Translations under genes and position numbers: made by a program | The notes under the pieces: generated by a model | Databases searched by the model: none | Seen by the model: the letters and a program-made list of their open reading frames with translations, nothing else | Told to the model about the DNA's origin: nothing | From: Acinetobacter pullicarnis | GTDB taxonomy: Bacteria > Pseudomonadota > Gammaproteobacteria > Pseudomonadales > Moraxellaceae | Assembly (NCBI RefSeq): GCF_006352475.1 | Contig: NZ_VCMZ01000001.1 | Span: 3,844,001 to 3,908,000 of the forward strand | Direction of reading: 5' to 3' | Length of the DNA stretch: 64,000 bases | Shown here: positions 36,723 through 46,470 of the stretch, in pieces | Numbering within the stretch: the first letter of the stretch is position 1 | Layout: every line of letters begins with the position of its first letter

Positions 36723-37328
36723 ATGCAAAAAACTGCCCTAATTGCCTTGAGTCTAAGCTTATTTACCATGCACTTCGCCCATGCTGGTTTAGAAATGGAT
36801 CGCGTAAAGCTGCGTTTAGGCGTAACCAAGATTGAGCCTAAAGAGCATCCTGGTAATTTATATGACGGTACTGTAACGAAAATTTCAAATAGTTATGCAC
36901 TCACTGCTTCTAACTTATATTTTCTTACACCGCATGTGGCCTTAGATTTATTGGTCGGTACTGCACCGAAACATAGTATTTATGGCAATGGCGAAAAGAT
37001 TGGTCATACCCGTTATTTACCACCAACCCTCAGTGTGCAATATAACTTTAACCCTGAAGGTCGTTTTAATCCTTATGTGGGTGCTGGGGTCAATTACACC
37101 TATTACTTCAATGAAAAACTACTTAGCGAAGATAAACTCTCCATTACCAATTCATTTGGTTTTGCCGCAACGTTGGGAATGGACTACAACATCGACAAGC
37201 ATTGGAGCCTCGGTGCTGAGCTTCGTTATATTGACGTGAATTCAGATATTCGCATTAATGGTGTGACGGTTGGTAATGGCGACGTTAATCCAATGTTATA
37301 CACCCTAAATTTAGGCTATAAATTTTAA
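36723..37328 (+). CDS. ompW: OmpW-family outer-membrane protein
   Basis: A 201-residue eight-strand barrel. Signal peptide 'MQKTALIALSLSLFTMHFAHA'. The mature chain follows OmpW: 'VKLRLGVTKIEPKEH', 'YALTASNLYFLTPHVALDLLVGTAPKHSIY', 'GHTRYLPPTLSVQYNFNPEGRFNPYVGAGVNYTYYFNE', 'SLGAELRYIDVNSDIRINGVTVGNGDVNPMLYTLNLGYKF', ending in Phe. OmpW forms a narrow hydrophobic channel. ATG 36723 is chosen because GGAG precedes it by 6 nt; two earlier in-frame ATGs lack this. A strong terminator follows, so it is monocistronic. Confidence 0.87.
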   Translation: MQKTALIALSLSLFTMHFAHAGLEMDRVKLRLGVTKIEPKEHPGNLYDGTVTKISNSYALTASNLYFLTPHVALDLLVGTAPKHSIYGNGEKIGHTRYLPPTLSVQYNFNPEGRFNPYVGAGVNYTYYFNEKLLSEDKLSITNSFGFAATLGMDYNIDKHWSLGAELRYIDVNSDIRINGVTVGNGDVNPMLYTLNLGYKF

Positions 37329-37350
37329 GCAACGACTGGTTTTGACTCAA

Positions 37351-37380
37351 AAAGAAAGCCTGATAATCAGGCTTTCTTTT
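37351..37380 (+). terminator. Intrinsic terminator after ompW
   Basis: AAAGAAAGCCTGAT / ATCAGGCTTTCTTT, a near-perfect hairpin followed by TTTAT. Confidence 0.9.
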
Positions 37381-37421
37381 TATCTACAGAGAATAGACAA
37401 AGTCTAGATCCCGACTCAGTC

Positions 37422-39302
37422 TTAAACACCAAAATCGGCAAGATTCCCTTTTTGTTCTAACCACAGTTTACGATCACCAGAACGTTTTTTCGCCAACAAT
37501 TTATCTAATAAGCTCGCGGTAAAGTGACTGTCATCGAGATCAAGTTGGACCAAACGACGTGTATTCGGGTCCATAGTTGTTTCACGTAACTGCCCTGCAT
37601 TCATCTCACCTAGACCTTTAAATCGGGTGATTTGTGGCGATTTGGTTTTGGCTTTCTTTAGAATCGCTTCAAGTTCAGCATCATCTAAGGCGTAATGTAC
37701 TTCTTTACCATCATCAATGCGATACAGCGGTGGCATAGCCACAAAGAGATGCCCTTCCTCAACCAATGTCGGAAAGTGCTTCACAAACAAAGCACAGAGC
37801 AAAGTCGCAATATGCAAACCATCTGAATCCGCATCAGCTAAAATACAGACTTTGCCATAACGTAATTCAGATAGATCTTCACTGCCTGGATCGACGCCAA
37901 TCGCAATGGCGATATCATGCACTTCTTGAGAAGCCAGCACCTCATCGGATGAGACCTCCCAGGTGTTTAAAATTTTTCCGCGAATTGGCATGATCGCTTG
38001 GAAGTTCTTATCTCGGGCCTGTTTGGCTGAACCACCTGCGGAATCCCCTTCCACAATAAACAACTCAGATTCTTCACGGGTTAAACCGACACAATCTGCA
38101 AGTTTTCCGGGTAATGCTGGACCGGAAACAATTTTTTTACGTTCAACTTTTTTTGCTGCTTTTAAACGACGACCGGCTTTGTTAATTGCCATTTCAGCCA
38201 GTTGCATCGCAATTTCAGAATTTTGGTTGAGCCACAAAGCAAAAGCATCTTTGGCAATATTTAACATGATATTGGATGCTTCACGACTCGACAAACGCTC
38301 TTTGGTCTGTCCTGAAAATTGTGGCTCTTGGAATTTAAGCGACAGAATATAATTCACTCCATCCCAAACATCTTCAGCAGAAAGTTTTAAATTACGCGGC
38401 AGCAGGCTACGTAACTCACAGAATTCACGCAGTGCCTCGGTTACTCCAGAGCGCAGACCATTTACATGAGTACCGCCTTGCGCCGTTGGAATTAAATTGA
38501 CGTAGCTTTCTTGGGTCTGTTCACCACCTTCGACATTCCAACAAATTGCAAATTCAGCACTGGCACGATCTGCTTCTCCTGTTGCCACAAAGGCAGGATG
38601 TGGCAAAATCTCGCGGTCTTCCAATTCATCCATCAAATAATCGACGAGGCCATTTTCAAATTGCCATTCAACTTTTTCGTTGTTGATTTCATCAATATAA
38701 ATAATTTGTAAACCGGCAGCCAAAACGGCTTTGGCTTTTAAGTTATGTTTAAGCGCTTTCAGTGCAAATTTTGGTGAATCAAAATATTTGTCTTCTGGCC
38801 AAAAATGAACCGTCGTTCCTGATGCACGTTTCGGTGCTTTGCCAACCAGCTCCTCAAGTGGTGCAACTGGCTCACCATGCTCAAAGGCCATTTTATACAG
38901 ACTACCCTGACGCTGTACCGCAACTTCGACGCGTGTTGACAGCGCATTCACAACGGAAATTCCAACCCCGTGCAATCCTCCAGAGAACTGGTAGTTGTCG
39001 GTACTAAATTTACCGCCAGCATGTAATTTGGTCATAATAATTTCAATCCCGCTTTGACCATATTCGGGATGAATATCAACGGGCATACCCCGACCATTGT
39101 CTTCAACAGACAAAGAGCCATCTTTATATACGATCACCGTAATTTTATTGGCATGTCCTGCAAGCGCCTCATCTACTGCATTATCGATGACCTCTTGCGC
39201 CAAATGGTTCGGGCGTGTGGTATCGGTATACATACCGGGACGACGACGTACAGGATCTAAACCAGATAAAACTTCTAGGGATTGAGCCGTATATTGAGAC
39301 AC
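37422..39302 (-). CDS. parE: DNA topoisomerase IV subunit B
   Basis: ATPase subunit that pairs with ParC to decatenate daughter chromosomes. GHKL domain: 'RRRPGMYTDTTRPNHLAQEVIDNAVDEALAG', 'VEDNGRGMPVDIHPEYGQSGIEIIMTKLHAGGKF', 'SGGLHGVGISVVNAL'. TOPRIM domain: 'LFIVEGDSAGGSAKQARD' and 'ILADADSDGLHIATLLCALF'. The short C-terminal domain without the GyrB insertion distinguishes ParE; length 626 residues (E. coli 630). It lies 16 bp after yqiA, an old E. coli neighbour too. parC is not present in the window. Confidence 0.97.
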   Translation of the reverse strand: MSQYTAQSLEVLSGLDPVRRRPGMYTDTTRPNHLAQEVIDNAVDEALAGHANKITVIVYKDGSLSVEDNGRGMPVDIHPEYGQSGIEIIMTKLHAGGKFSTDNYQFSGGLHGVGISVVNALSTRVEVAVQRQGSLYKMAFEHGEPVAPLEELVGKAPKRASGTTVHFWPEDKYFDSPKFALKALKHNLKAKAVLAAGLQIIYIDEINNEKVEWQFENGLVDYLMDELEDREILPHPAFVATGEADRASAEFAICWNVEGGEQTQESYVNLIPTAQGGTHVNGLRSGVTEALREFCELRSLLPRNLKLSAEDVWDGVNYILSLKFQEPQFSGQTKERLSSREASNIMLNIAKDAFALWLNQNSEIAMQLAEMAINKAGRRLKAAKKVERKKIVSGPALPGKLADCVGLTREESELFIVEGDSAGGSAKQARDKNFQAIMPIRGKILNTWEVSSDEVLASQEVHDIAIAIGVDPGSEDLSELRYGKVCILADADSDGLHIATLLCALFVKHFPTLVEEGHLFVAMPPLYRIDDGKEVHYALDDAELEAILKKAKTKSPQITRFKGLGEMNAGQLRETTMDPNTRRLVQLDLDDSHFTASLLDKLLAKKRSGDRKLWLEQKGNLADFGV

Positions 39303-39318
39303 GTTGTAGATTTTCCTT

Positions 39319-39909
39319 TTATTTTATGGAATACGATAAAAACTCGAGCAGCATGGGTATTTTATCCGCAAAATCTTGCATGGCATGATCGCCTTGGGCA
39401 TCGGTCATGATCAGTGCGCTGTGCTGCGACTGGCTATAATAACCTTGTGCTTCACGATAATCCAAAACTTCATCACCTTGTTGCAATAACAATAGAATTT
39501 TCACGGCATCTGGCACGGCAGGAAGCGCAATCCGCTCTAAATAATCAAGCTGTGCATGATCAATCTGCCAGTTTTCATTCACCTGATACGGCCATTGTTC
39601 CGCAGCATAGCGCTGACGAAACAGCTGCCATGGTCGCATAGCTGGATTAATTAAAACAGCAGGAATCCTATATTTTGCGGCAAGTTGTGTCGCATAGAAG
39701 CCACCAAAGCTGCTTCCAACCAATGCCACGCGATCGAGGCGCTCAATCTGTGCCGATATTTCCGCCATCACCTGCTGTGGTGGCATATTTAAATCAGGCA
39801 GATGTACTTTATGTGGACTGAACCTTTCACAATATTGCGCAAGTTGCTGGCCCTTTATTGATAACGCACTACTTTTAAAACCATGAAGATAGAGAATATT
39901 CATCTGCAT
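39319..39909 (-). CDS. yqiA: YqiA/YcfP-family alpha/beta-fold esterase
   Basis: About 196 residues. It has 'ILYLHGFKSSALSIKGQQLAQYC', the nucleophile 'VALVGSSFGGFYATQLAAKYRIPAVLINPAMRPW' (GSSFGG), 'LLLLQQGDEVLDYREAQGYYSQ' (acidic residue) and 'TDAQGDHAMQDF' (His). E. coli YqiA is an esterase of unknown physiological substrate, also next to parE. The start is uncertain: 39909 gives MQMNILYLHG, 39903 gives MNILYLHG, while the longer frame to 40056 has no family support for its first 49 residues. Confidence 0.85.
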   Translation of the reverse strand: MQMNILYLHGFKSSALSIKGQQLAQYCERFSPHKVHLPDLNMPPQQVMAEISAQIERLDRVALVGSSFGGFYATQLAAKYRIPAVLINPAMRPWQLFRQRYAAEQWPYQVNENWQIDHAQLDYLERIALPAVPDAVKILLLLQQGDEVLDYREAQGYYSQSQHSALIMTDAQGDHAMQDFADKIPMLLEFLSYSIK

Positions 39910-40156
39910 ATCTGAGGGATCCATAGAAAATGCTTTTATTTCACTGTGATATAAATCACAATTTGTTTTAATTTGTATTTCATTACGTCTTGTTAGACAA
40001 GAATACCAACGCTTAAATGTCGGCATAGGTATCTTAAAATCATTTGCTGTACACAACGCAAAATAGCAGCATCCATATTTATCGTTACATCTTTATATTG
40101 TGATCCTTACTCAAAACAAATAGATGAATGGGGATCAAGCAGGATTAGGATCACAA

Positions 40157-41494
40157 ATGCCGAGTTTAACCCCACTACACGAAACCTATTGTAAATGGGA
40201 TCACTCCCCACCCAGCCAAGCTGATTTACTCGAAGGGCTTGCACAGCTCTTTAGTACACGTCTTGGCAGCGTTGTGCAAGATTTAATCCAAGTCATGCAA
40301 CGTGAGATGTTACTGAGCATTTTTGGAGTCAGCACCAAGAAATCTAAACAAATTCAAGATACAGCCTATATCAATACAGTCTATCAATTGACCTATGGTG
40401 CATTACAAAAATACGGCAGCGAGTTAATTGCGCCAAGCCTCAGGCAAATTATTAATATTTTCCCAGATTTACATGACAAACCCTTGACGCCAAGTCTCAA
40501 TTTTTTAGTGGGCGTATTAAATGGTATCTTGGGTGATTATTTATTAAAAGAGCACAATCCGTTGGCCTTGCCGATGGTGCTCTACGACCATTATGGCGCC
40601 ATCCAACAAGGCGGTTTAAATGGTCGCGTGGTGATTTTTGCGCATGGTCTATGCATGAACCATCACGATTGGACCCACAGCAGTTATGCAGGCATTGGTG
40701 AAAAACTCCTATCACAGCGCGACAATAACACCATGCTGTATTTGAATTACAATAGTGGCCGACGTATTTCAGCCAATGGTCGTAGCTTATCGAAAGCCTT
40801 ACAAGATTTGGTTGAACGCAATCCAAGAATTACCAGTATCGACCTGATTGGGCATAGCATGGGCGGTCTGGTCATACGCAGCGCATTATTTTATGGCAAA
40901 CAAAATATGCAGCAATGGTTCCATATGGTGGAAAACTTGGTCTGTTTAGCATCTCCTCATCACGGCGCAGTACTCGAGCGATTTGGCTTTGCCTTACAAG
41001 AAAAATTTGGCAATTTACCTGTGATTAAACTGATTAGTCATATCGTGAATATTCGCAGCAATGGCATTTTAGATTTACGTCATGGCAGCGTGCGTGATGA
41101 TGATTGGGAACACAATGATGCGCGCATAGGACTGGTCGATGACAACCGCAAACCAGCTCCACTACCCTCGCATATTAATACCTATTTCGCCGCAGGCAGC
41201 GTTGAGTTGGTAATCAACAAAAAAAGAAATCTGCCACTTAAAATCATTGGTGATTATTTGGTAAGTATCAAAAGTGCTCTTGGTGAGCATCCAAACCCAC
41301 GTTTTCAACTTAAATTGCCCGAATCACATAAAGCCATTTTTTATGGTTTAAATCACTTTAATATTCAGTATCATCCCAACGTCGCTGAGCAAATCGTGCA
41401 ATGGTTTTATCCTAGCCAAGAAGATTTAAAACAAGAGCAGATGAATAAATACCTGATCAAGTTAGAAAGCCTACAAGGAATTGTTGAAACCTAA
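40157..41494 (+). CDS. Lipase-like alpha/beta hydrolase (PGAP1/GPI-inositol-deacylase-like fold)
   Basis: About 445 residues. The N-terminal 130 residues are a helical domain of no known family. The hydrolase core starts at 'GRVVIFAHGLCMNHHDWTHSSYAGIGEKL', with the nucleophile Ser in 'IDLIGHSMGGLVIRSALFYG' (GHSMGG), and 'LVCLASPHHGAVLERFGFALQEKFG', characteristic of large-substrate lipases. A late 'YGLNHFNIQYHPNVAEQIVQWF' carries the probable catalytic His. No signal peptide. ATG 40157 is chosen over ATG 40124 because AGGA lies 6-7 nt before it. Substrate is unknown. It is divergent from yqiA. Confidence 0.8.
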   Translation: MPSLTPLHETYCKWDHSPPSQADLLEGLAQLFSTRLGSVVQDLIQVMQREMLLSIFGVSTKKSKQIQDTAYINTVYQLTYGALQKYGSELIAPSLRQIINIFPDLHDKPLTPSLNFLVGVLNGILGDYLLKEHNPLALPMVLYDHYGAIQQGGLNGRVVIFAHGLCMNHHDWTHSSYAGIGEKLLSQRDNNTMLYLNYNSGRRISANGRSLSKALQDLVERNPRITSIDLIGHSMGGLVIRSALFYGKQNMQQWFHMVENLVCLASPHHGAVLERFGFALQEKFGNLPVIKLISHIVNIRSNGILDLRHGSVRDDDWEHNDARIGLVDDNRKPAPLPSHINTYFAAGSVELVINKKRNLPLKIIGDYLVSIKSALGEHPNPRFQLKLPESHKAIFYGLNHFNIQYHPNVAEQIVQWFYPSQEDLKQEQMNKYLIKLESLQGIVET

Positions 41495-41545
41495 GTATTT
41501 GGCATTGTCTCTCGCTTTCGTTGCGTACCAATTGTTTAGACATGA

Positions 41546-41570
41546 AAAAACCAGCGCTCGGCTGGTTTTT
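41546..41570 (+). terminator. Intrinsic terminator after the lipase-like gene
   Basis: AAAAACCAGC...GCTGGTTTTT, a 10-bp stem between the stops at 41494 and 41623; the symmetry suits both convergent genes. Confidence 0.85.
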
Positions 41571-41622
41571 AGATTTTATTCGATCACTTTTATTTATTTT
41601 AAATATCAGACATCAAGCTTAA

Positions 41623-42117
41623 TTAATAACGGCGAAAAAGTTGCCATAAACTGATCAGTGCCAAGATGCTAAAAAACAGTGCAGACCATACTGGCAATGA
41701 TTGACCTAAAAAAGCCCAATCCACGACTGCACATTCACCAGAGCCTGAAAGCACCTGTTGAAATACGGTTTTCAACGGTAAGGCCTCAATCAAATAATCC
41801 AAACCTGGCCCACAGCTCGGGACTTGATCGGCAGGCAGATTTTGCAACCAGACATGCCGAATCGCAACACCAGCAGACCATAAAATGGCGATACTGCCTA
41901 AAGCCGCATATAACCGCTTCATCATCTGATGCTTAGGATTATGCAAAAATGCGATGAGTGAGAAGAGGCCTAAACCAATCAAGCCAACCCGTTGAAATAC
42001 ACATAATGGACAAGGCTCTAAGCCTTGAAAATGCTCTAAATACAGTGCGAAGGCCATACCAATGACACTGGCTAAAAACAAAAACCCACTCACGAAGCGA
42101 TAATTACGCCATAACAT
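41623..42117 (-). CDS. dsbB: Disulfide bond formation protein DsbB
   Basis: Inner-membrane protein that reoxidises DsbA and passes electrons to quinones. Four transmembrane helices. The two essential periplasmic cysteine pairs are Cys36/Cys39 ('EPCPLCVFQRV') and Cys102/Cys129 ('PSCGPGLDYL', 'GSGECAVVDW'). Length is 164 residues (E. coli 176). It is 16 bp after gshA and may share its transcript; both are thiol-redox functions. Confidence 0.95.
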   Translation of the reverse strand: MLWRNYRFVSGFLFLASVIGMAFALYLEHFQGLEPCPLCVFQRVGLIGLGLFSLIAFLHNPKHQMMKRLYAALGSIAILWSAGVAIRHVWLQNLPADQVPSCGPGLDYLIEALPLKTVFQQVLSGSGECAVVDWAFLGQSLPVWSALFFSILALISLWQLFRRY

Positions 42118-42133
42118 GGTGAAACCTCATAAT

Positions 42134-43714
42134 TTATCTAAATTTTTCAAGATATTGTTCAAAACTAATTTGAGTGTCTTGCTCAAGTTGCTGTTGTTGT
42201 TGCAAAGATGATTCTGTGAGTTGCTTAAAATACGAGATCACTTCAGGACTTAATGTATGTTGTTGGTAACTTTCAACATGTTGGTGTGCCATATGGCTGC
42301 CAAAACCCCAAGTGCCACTATGTGTGAGGGTATCGGTAATGACTTGCGCAGACAGTGTATTGTCGACATCATCGATACGTGCTTGCATCTGTGTCAATGC
42401 CGCCTGATAAAGTTGATGCGTATCATCGGCCTGATCTAATAACTGCGCAATCCCTTGCATTGCTTGAAGATGTTGCGTTGCCCAATCATTCAATGCGAGC
42501 TGTTGCTGGCCCAAATGAATTTTGACATTGACTGCACGGCCACGGTTCACCACTTCATTTTGATTGCGATCAATCTGCTCTTGCTCGGCATCCCAAAGCG
42601 CTGGACTATCTTGCAATAAACAATAGACGGCTAAGGTTTCGAGGAAGGCCGCAGTGGTTTCATCAATGCCAATTGGACTGTACGGGTTGATATCAACAGC
42701 ACGTAATTCAACATAGCCTACCCCGCGTTTAGACAAAGCTTCTGATGGTGTTTCCCCAGTTTGCGGCACTTGCTTCGGACGCACCAAGCTATAGTATTCA
42801 TTTTCTATTTGTAGCACGTGATCATTAATTTGAATCGGCTCACCTGCTGCATCATTTAGGCCAAGACGACTAAATGCTGGATACGGGGTATAAACCGCTT
42901 TTTGTAATTCCTTCACATAATCTTTGAGGTTGTTATAGTGAATACCGAGTTGTTTCTGTGCCGAATTTTGATAGCCAAACCGCCCCATTCGTAATGCAGT
43001 CGCATCTGGTAAAAACAAGGTTCCTTTCACCAATGGCAATAAATGATGTTCACGTCCAGTCATAAAACATTTGCAAACAGAAGGGCTGGCACCCACTAAA
43101 TAAATCACCAATGGCGTCAAACGAATAAAGTTTCGAATCAGGCCAAAATAACGATGACTGCGGTAATCAGCCAAACTCAATGCTTTGAGCGTCGCATCTG
43201 TTTCTTGCTGTTGCAGTGCTTCAAACAATTGATCTGGAAAAGAAATATTATAATGCACCCCTGCAATGGTCTGCATACGACGACCATAACGCACCGCTAA
43301 ACCACGGCGATACAGGGTTTTAAAACGACCAATATTGGATTGACCATATTGGGCTAAACGAATATTTTCTTCTTCACTGTCCAACATACATGGCATGGAC
43401 AACGGCCACAGCTTTTCGCCCTCTGGCAAATGTTGATTCACCACAGCATGGATGTCTGTCAAATAGGCCAAGGCTTTTTTAATGCTGTCTTGCGGTGGGG
43501 TAATGAACTCCATTAACGCTTCAGAGTAGTCCGTTGTAATGTGTGGATGGGTCAGTGCTGCCCCTAAACTAATCGGATGGTCACTCTGTGAAAGAAAGCC
43601 ATTGCTTTGCATTCTCAAGGTTTCCCGCTCAATTCCTCTTAACATCCCATTGAACTGTGACGCCTCCAGCCAAGTAGGTAATACAAATTCAGAAATTGAT
43701 TCGGGTTGACTCAT
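42134..43714 (-). CDS. gshA: Glutamate--cysteine ligase
   Basis: First step of glutathione synthesis. About 526 residues, of the gamma-proteobacterial class I. Conserved parts are 'LRGIERETLRMQSNGFLSQSDHP', 'LGAALTHPHITTDYSEALMEFITPP', 'YGRRMQTIAGVHYNISFPDQLFEAL', 'RDINP'-type sequences such as 'VELRAVDINPYSPIGID', and 'GRAVNVKIHLGQQQLAL'. ATG 43714 is preferred to GTG 43723 because a GAG lies 8 nt before it. Transcribed leftward with dsbB downstream. Confidence 0.96.
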   Translation of the reverse strand: MSQPESISEFVLPTWLEASQFNGMLRGIERETLRMQSNGFLSQSDHPISLGAALTHPHITTDYSEALMEFITPPQDSIKKALAYLTDIHAVVNQHLPEGEKLWPLSMPCMLDSEEENIRLAQYGQSNIGRFKTLYRRGLAVRYGRRMQTIAGVHYNISFPDQLFEALQQQETDATLKALSLADYRSHRYFGLIRNFIRLTPLVIYLVGASPSVCKCFMTGREHHLLPLVKGTLFLPDATALRMGRFGYQNSAQKQLGIHYNNLKDYVKELQKAVYTPYPAFSRLGLNDAAGEPIQINDHVLQIENEYYSLVRPKQVPQTGETPSEALSKRGVGYVELRAVDINPYSPIGIDETTAAFLETLAVYCLLQDSPALWDAEQEQIDRNQNEVVNRGRAVNVKIHLGQQQLALNDWATQHLQAMQGIAQLLDQADDTHQLYQAALTQMQARIDDVDNTLSAQVITDTLTHSGTWGFGSHMAHQHVESYQQHTLSPEVISYFKQLTESSLQQQQQLEQDTQISFEQYLEKFR

Positions 43715-43922
43715 GTCTAGCACTCACTTCTTTATCATCAAGATTTAAATAAAAATCATACGGGATACAGTATACTTTGATTTATAGCGAGACTGTATGT
43801 CGTTGAAAATAAGCATTCATGACTTTTACTCCATTTTGGCTATTTTTGCTCACAAAGTTACTGTTTAAGGCAGCAGAAATTTGTGATTTGATTGAAGAAT
43901 TACATTCAAAAGAATAGTACAC

Positions 43923-44465
43923 ATGATTCATGCGCAAGATGTGCTCGATTTTTGGTTTAATCCCAGCACAAAACCATTTTGGTTTACAAAAAGTGATGAT
44001 TTTGATCAACAATTGCATCAGAAATTCGCTGACCTCTATCAAAAAGCCTGTCTCGCGGAGCTTTGGCCTTGGCGAAAAACAGCTGAAGGACGTTTGGCCG
44101 AAATCATTTTACTCGACCAGTTTTCACGAAATTTATATCGTAATCAGCCTGCGGCCTTCGCCCAAGATGCAATGGCCTTAGCATTAAGTCAGGAAGCCAT
44201 TGGCTTAGAGCTTGATCAACAACTTAACGTCAAGCAACGTGCCTTTCTCTATATGCCGTTTATGCATAGTGAATCTCAATTTATTCATACACTTGCTCTG
44301 GATTTATTTGAAAAACTCAACAATCCAATCAACTTAGATTTTGAAAAAAGACATAAAAAAATTATTGACCGCTTTGGCCGTTACCCACATCGTAATGAAA
44401 TTTTAGGGCGTCGTTCTACCGAAGAAGAACGTGTGTTTCTACAGCAGCCCAATAGCAGCTTTTGA
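43923..44465 (+). CDS. DUF924-family protein
   Basis: A 180-residue helical protein: 'DVLDFWFNPSTKPFWFTKSDDFDQQLHQKFADLYQKAC', 'TAEGRLAEIILLDQFSRNLYRNQPAAFAQDAMAL', 'ALYMPFMHSES'-like 'FLYMPFMHSESQFIHTLALDLFE', 'FEKRHKKIIDRFGRYPHRNEILGRRSTEEERVFLQQP'. These are the hallmarks of DUF924 (a TPR-like fold). Conserved and usually cytoplasmic; function unknown. Divergent from gshA, and upstream of a lipoprotein gene in the same direction. Confidence 0.88.
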   Translation: MIHAQDVLDFWFNPSTKPFWFTKSDDFDQQLHQKFADLYQKACLAELWPWRKTAEGRLAEIILLDQFSRNLYRNQPAAFAQDAMALALSQEAIGLELDQQLNVKQRAFLYMPFMHSESQFIHTLALDLFEKLNNPINLDFEKRHKKIIDRFGRYPHRNEILGRRSTEEERVFLQQPNSSF

Positions 44466-44517
44466 GTGTAGCCCTCATCCAATGCATTGCGGATGATTTA
44501 TACCAAGGAACCTATTT

Positions 44518-45087
44518 ATGAAAAAAATTTATCTGAGTTTGCTTCTTATCGCAACCAGCGCACTCACGGCCTGCACAAGCTTTCCATCAAAGCCTGTAAC
44601 CTTTAATCAATTGGGTCAATTTGAAAGCTATCCATTAAACGCCCAAAGTTTTAGAGTCAGCTTTAGTACCAGCCGCAGTATCAGTTATGGCATGGCTGAA
44701 GAAATTACGTTATTAAAAGCCGCACAAACCAGCCTTCGAAATGGTTATCCCTTCTTTAAAGTGATTGATGATCCAAGTAACCGCACGCAACAACCTGCGC
44801 GCCAAGCGGTGGTTTATCCGCCCCCAGTCTACAATCCATATCCATATGGCTACCGCAATGGCCGTATGCCCTACTATGACCCATTTTTCTACAACACACC
44901 GCAAGTCATTACCATTGAACCTGTAGAAATTTCCTATAGTATTGAATGCTTTAAAGATAAAAAAACAGCACCAAGTGATGCCTTTGATGCGCGTATGATC
45001 ATGCAAAGCTTGGGACCAAAATATGGCCTGTCAGCAGATGGCGAAGTCATACAGCCTGAGGCGACAGCACCCAAAGCTGCCAAATAA
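44518..45087 (+). CDS. Outer-membrane-type lipoprotein (CC0125/CC1285-like)
   Basis: A 189-residue lipoprotein. The lipobox is 'ALTAC' with Cys19 after a short hydrophobic signal 'MKKIYLSLLLIATSALTA'. The residue after Cys is Thr, so Lol transport to the outer membrane is likely. The mature part has 'QSFRVSFSTSRSISYGMAEEITLLKAAQTSLRNGYPFFKVID', a pattern of the CC0125/CC1285 family, then a proline- and tyrosine-rich linker 'PPPVYNPYPYGYRNGRMPYYDPFF'. Function unknown. AAGGA lies 8 nt before the start. It precedes the DUF445 gene by 18 bp. Confidence 0.82.
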   Translation: MKKIYLSLLLIATSALTACTSFPSKPVTFNQLGQFESYPLNAQSFRVSFSTSRSISYGMAEEITLLKAAQTSLRNGYPFFKVIDDPSNRTQQPARQAVVYPPPVYNPYPYGYRNGRMPYYDPFFYNTPQVITIEPVEISYSIECFKDKKTAPSDAFDARMIMQSLGPKYGLSADGEVIQPEATAPKAAK

Positions 45088-45105
45088 TTTGTTTTAGGAT
45101 AATGC

Positions 45106-46416
45106 ATGCCAACCCAAGCACAACTCAGTTCACCAAACCTGCAACGGAGCAAGCGTTTTGCCACGATTGCTTTAGTGATCGCAGTCATCACTTGGTTGAT
45201 TTTAATTGTCGTCTCCAAATTACTCCCTGCTGAGAATGTTTGGCTGATTCATATTTTTATGCTTGGTGCAGAAGCTGGCGTCGTGGGCGGTTTGGCTGAT
45301 TGGTATGCAATTACTGTGCTGTTTCGCAATCCTTTTGGAAAAATTCCCATCCCACGGTTTCTAAAAGACCACACTGCAATTATTCCGCGCAACAAGGCGC
45401 GGATTGCAGAATCAATGGGGAAATTTGTTCAAGAAAATTTTCTCTCCCCCAAAGTCGTTGCAACCAGTTTAAATAGCATTGATTTAAGTATGGCAGCAGG
45501 CCAATGGCTGGCCAATCCCAAAAACAATGTGCAAGTGGTTGATGTGGTTCAACAAACTGTTCCGAAAATTTTCGACTTTGTTGGCCAAGCACAAATTGCA
45601 GGATTTATTCAAAATAATAGCGTGCAGTGGGTACGCAATACTCAGATCAATCACTTAGCCAGTGAAATGTTACGCGCCGTGTTGGAAAACGACTTCCATC
45701 AAGATGTATTACAACGTGGTTTGGATCTTGTGCACGACTGGATGGTTCACCACCCAGAACAGACCCAAGCCCTGACACGCCGCCTGTTTAAAGAACTTGG
45801 TGTGTCGAAATTGGCGAAGGGTGCCAGTTTTATTGGGATTGACGTACAACAACGCACCATCGACTCACTGATTGCAAAGGTTGAATCGATGTTGGCTGAT
45901 CCGGCACATCCATTCCGCTTAAAGATTGAACAAGCAGCACAAGACATGATGTTGCAATTGGCCGATCCTGAAAGCAAAGCCAGCCAGCAACTGAACCAGA
46001 CCAAAAATGCGTTACTTGAAAGTACCGCAGTCTTGAATTTTATTAGTGGTGCGGTGGTAATCCTGTGTGATGCAATCAAAACAGATCTACTGAAAACTGA
46101 CTCTGAGATTGCCAACAATTTACAGCTCGCCATTCAACAAGTCGGTGAAAGCTTGATCCAAAATCAACCGGTTCGTGAATTGCTCAACGACCGGATGAGC
46201 GCGATGGCCATTGAACTCAGTGATCAATACAGTGAAAAAGTCATTCGCTTTATTAGTGAGCGCATCCATGAGTGGGACTCAAGTGAAATGATCGCCAAAA
46301 TTGAAAATGAAGTTGGCGGTGATTTACATATGATCCGCGTCAATGGTGTGGTGGTTGGTGCCTTTATTGGGCTAAGCTTAGGGGTGATCCGCGCGCTGAT
46401 CGACCTTGCCTTTTAA
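45106..46416 (+). CDS. DUF445-family membrane protein
   Basis: A 436-residue protein with an N-terminal transmembrane pair ('IALVIAVITWLILIVVSKLLP', 'WLIHIFMLGAEAGVVGGLADWYAITVLF'), a long helical middle, and a C-terminal helix 'VVVGAFIGLSLGVIRALIDLAF'. 'GGLADWYAITVLFRNPFGKIPIPRFLKDHTAIIPRNKARIAESMGKFVQENFLSP' is the DUF445 signature. The protein is probably anchored at both ends. Function unknown. AGGA sits 6 nt before the ATG. Confidence 0.88.
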   Translation: MPTQAQLSSPNLQRSKRFATIALVIAVITWLILIVVSKLLPAENVWLIHIFMLGAEAGVVGGLADWYAITVLFRNPFGKIPIPRFLKDHTAIIPRNKARIAESMGKFVQENFLSPKVVATSLNSIDLSMAAGQWLANPKNNVQVVDVVQQTVPKIFDFVGQAQIAGFIQNNSVQWVRNTQINHLASEMLRAVLENDFHQDVLQRGLDLVHDWMVHHPEQTQALTRRLFKELGVSKLAKGASFIGIDVQQRTIDSLIAKVESMLADPAHPFRLKIEQAAQDMMLQLADPESKASQQLNQTKNALLESTAVLNFISGAVVILCDAIKTDLLKTDSEIANNLQLAIQQVGESLIQNQPVRELLNDRMSAMAIELSDQYSEKVIRFISERIHEWDSSEMIAKIENEVGGDLHMIRVNGVVVGAFIGLSLGVIRALIDLAF

Positions 46417-46470
46417 CGATTTACCGCACATCTCGATTCCCTTTTCCTGCTCCATCTTCAGGCCAAGCAT